A DNA stretch of 6,718 bases from Oscillospiraceae bacterium. GTDB taxonomy: Bacteria > Bacillota > Clostridia > Oscillospirales > Oscillospiraceae. The translations under genes and the position numbers were made by a program. Position 1 is the stretch's first letter; each line of letters starts with the position of its first letter. Below are positions 5,357 to 6,718 of the stretch, in pieces. The notes below the pieces were generated by a model, which was not told where the DNA came from, did not search any database, and saw only the letters and a program-made list of their open reading frames with translations. Where the stretch lies: NCBI GenBank assembly GCA_017480395.1, contig JAFVAS010000232.1, positions 1 to 6,718 on the forward strand. Reading direction: 5' to 3'.

Positions 5357-6718
5357 GACCATCCCCCACCTGAAGTGGTATGGCATTCCCGCCATTCTCC
5401 CCTTCATCCGCCCCCACCTGCCGCTGATCATCACCATCGCCGTCACCATGGCCATCAGCAGCGCCGGGGACGCCATCCTCCCCCTCTTTCAGAATTACGC
5501 CATCAACCACTATATCGGCGACGGCGTGATCGACACGCTGCCCCTCTTTGCCGGGCTCTATCTGGCGGTTCTGCTCTTTCAGTCCTTTAACACCGCCCTG
5601 GGCTGCTATGTCGCCAACACCGCCGAGGTTCGGGTGGACCGGGATGTGAGACAGGCCTGCTTTGACCACATTCAGACCCTCTCCTTCTCCTACTTCAACC
5701 AGAACAGCGTGGGCTATATCCACTCCCGGATCGTCTCCGACCCCAACCGGATCGGGCAGATCGTCTCCTGGGGGCTGATGGACATTGTGCTGGACGCCAT
5801 CTACATCCTCGCCATCTTCATCATCATGTTCCGACTCAACCCCTGGCTCGGCCTGCTGCTGCTCTGCGTCATTCCCATCATGGTGGCGGTGACCGTCTAC
5901 TTCCAGCGCCACCTGACCCGGGAGAACCGCAAGGTGCGGGAGCGCAACAGCATCATCACCGGCAATTTCAACGAGGGCATCACCGGGGCCAAGACCATCA
6001 AGGCTCTGGTGGTGGAGGATCGGATGCAGCGCGATTTTGAGGACGACACGGGCAAAATGCGCACCGCCGCCGTCCGCGCGGGGTGGTATCGGGCCGTGTT
6101 TCAATGCAGCATCGTCTTCTGCTCCAGCCTGGCCCTGGCCCTGGTGCTGTGGCGCGGCGGACTGCTGACCCGGTCGGGACTGATGCTGCTGGGCAGCCTG
6201 TCCGTCTTCATGAACTACGCCACCTCCGTGAGCTTCTATGTGCAGGATCTGGTGGGCACCATCGCCAACCTAATCAACACTCAGGTCAATATTGAGCGGG
6301 TGATGCGGCTTTTAAACACCAAATCCGACGTCACCGACACGCCGGAGGTCATCGAGCGCTACGGCGACTCCTTCCAGCCCAAACGGGAGAACTGGGAGCC
6401 GCTGGAGGGCGAGATCGAGTTCCGGGACGTCACTTTCCGCTATCCCGACGGAGAGGAGAACGTGCTGGAGCACTTCAACCTCAAGGTGCCCAAGGGCACC
6501 ATGGTGGCCATCGTGGGCGAGACCGGCGCGGGCAAGAGTACCCTGGTCAACCTGGTCTGCCGGTTCTATGAGCCCACCGAGGGCCAGGTGCTGATCGACG
6601 GGCGGGACGCCCGGGCGCGCAGCCAGCTCTGGCTGCACAGCCACATCGGCTATGTGCTCCAGACCCCCCATCTGTTCAGCGGCACCGTGCTGGAGAACCT
6701 GCGCTACGGCAACCCCAA
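5334..6718 (+). CDS. ABC exporter half-transporter, second subunit (3' end outside window)
   Basis: The first 461 residues of a second permease-ATPase half-transporter are present; about 130-160 more would be expected. Membrane helices lie at about 28-52, 68-92, 145-167, 170-190, 252-275 and 283-305. LSFSYFNQNSVGYIHSRI (116-133) is the usual coupling-region sequence after the second helix. The ATPase domain starts near 360: A-loop Tyr370 (FRYPDG), Walker A GETGAGKST (395-403) and Q-loop Gln443 (VLQTPHLF). The signature motif, Walker B and switch histidine lie past the window end, so it cannot be shown here that this half carries the catalytic glutamate, although the Asp in its partner predicts it. 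The ATG at 5334 overlaps the end of the first gene by 23 bp in a different frame. The long linker between the membrane and ATPase domains (about 328-360, with TPEVIERYGDSF) resembles YheH/BmrD-like and TM288-like subunits. No frameshift or stop is seen. Confidence 0.95.
   Translation, partial: MPEQEQNKTIPHLKWYGIPAILPFIRPHLPLIITIAVTMAISSAGDAILPLFQNYAINHYIGDGVIDTLPLFAGLYLAVLLFQSFNTALGCYVANTAEVRVDRDVRQACFDHIQTLSFSYFNQNSVGYIHSRIVSDPNRIGQIVSWGLMDIVLDAIYILAIFIIMFRLNPWLGLLLLCVIPIMVAVTVYFQRHLTRENRKVRERNSIITGNFNEGITGAKTIKALVVEDRMQRDFEDDTGKMRTAAVRAGWYRAVFQCSIVFCSSLALALVLWRGGLLTRSGLMLLGSLSVFMNYATSVSFYVQDLVGTIANLINTQVNIERVMRLLNTKSDVTDTPEVIERYGDSFQPKRENWEPLEGEIEFRDVTFRYPDGEENVLEHFNLKVPKGTMVAIVGETGAGKSTLVNLVCRFYEPTEGQVLIDGRDARARSQLWLHSHIGYVLQTPHLFSGTVLENLRYGNP

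Noticed and set aside
3491..5476. A 661-codon open frame on the minus strand opposite the ABC genes
   Set aside because: Its product is rich in Gly, Ala, His, Asp and Val runs with no domain, as expected from the antisense of GC-rich codons. The plus strand encodes a textbook ABC exporter here.
5241..6104. A 287-codon minus-strand open frame opposite the second ABC gene
   Set aside because: The Asp/Gly/Val/His-rich product mirrors the antisense of transporter codons; no promoter or ribosome binding site was seen.

Overview
The window is GC-rich, intron-free bacterial DNA. It has strong AGGAGG-type ribosome binding sites, sigma-A-type promoters with 17-bp spacers, and hairpin/T-tract terminators. 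The protein families (YitT-type membrane protein, an alpha/beta hydrolase ending in a DWPWW motif, a stand-alone ATP-grasp protein, an HPr-like small protein, paired ABC half-exporters) suggest a high-GC anaerobic Firmicute, most likely a gut Oscillospiraceae/Clostridia member. This placement is an inference from family content and signals, not from a marker gene.

Layout: (1) Bases 1-1411, minus strand: an alpha/beta hydrolase gene (1411 to 665) followed after 45 bp by a YitT-family membrane protein gene (619 to beyond base 1, truncated by the window edge). No terminator lies between them, so they are probably one operon. (2) Bases 1412-1594: a 183-bp divergent regulatory region with one good promoter per strand. 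(3) Bases 1595-2845, plus strand: an ATP-grasp ligase-like protein, closed by a clear terminator at 2860-2894. (4) Bases 2846-3143: terminator, an unexplained 8-bp inverted repeat, then a TTGACT/TACCAT promoter. (5) Bases 3144-3377, plus: a 77-residue protein that I read as a shortened HPr-like domain, with the regulatory-serine segment (NLKS) but no phosphocarrier histidine; a strong terminator follows at 3396-3423. (6) From 3456, plus: a consensus-like promoter drives two overlapping genes for the halves of a type IV (MsbA/BmrCD-like) ABC exporter. The first is complete (3524-5356). The second starts inside it at 5334 and runs off the window.

How they fit together: the two ABC halves almost certainly form a heterodimer. 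The first half has Asp in place of the catalytic Glu after Walker B, as is usual for the degenerate half of such transporters. The ATP-grasp protein and the hydrolase are divergently transcribed from one control region and could act on a common metabolite, one forming and one cleaving a bond, but nothing in the sequence gives the substrate. No mobile elements, tRNA/rRNA genes or CRISPR arrays were found.
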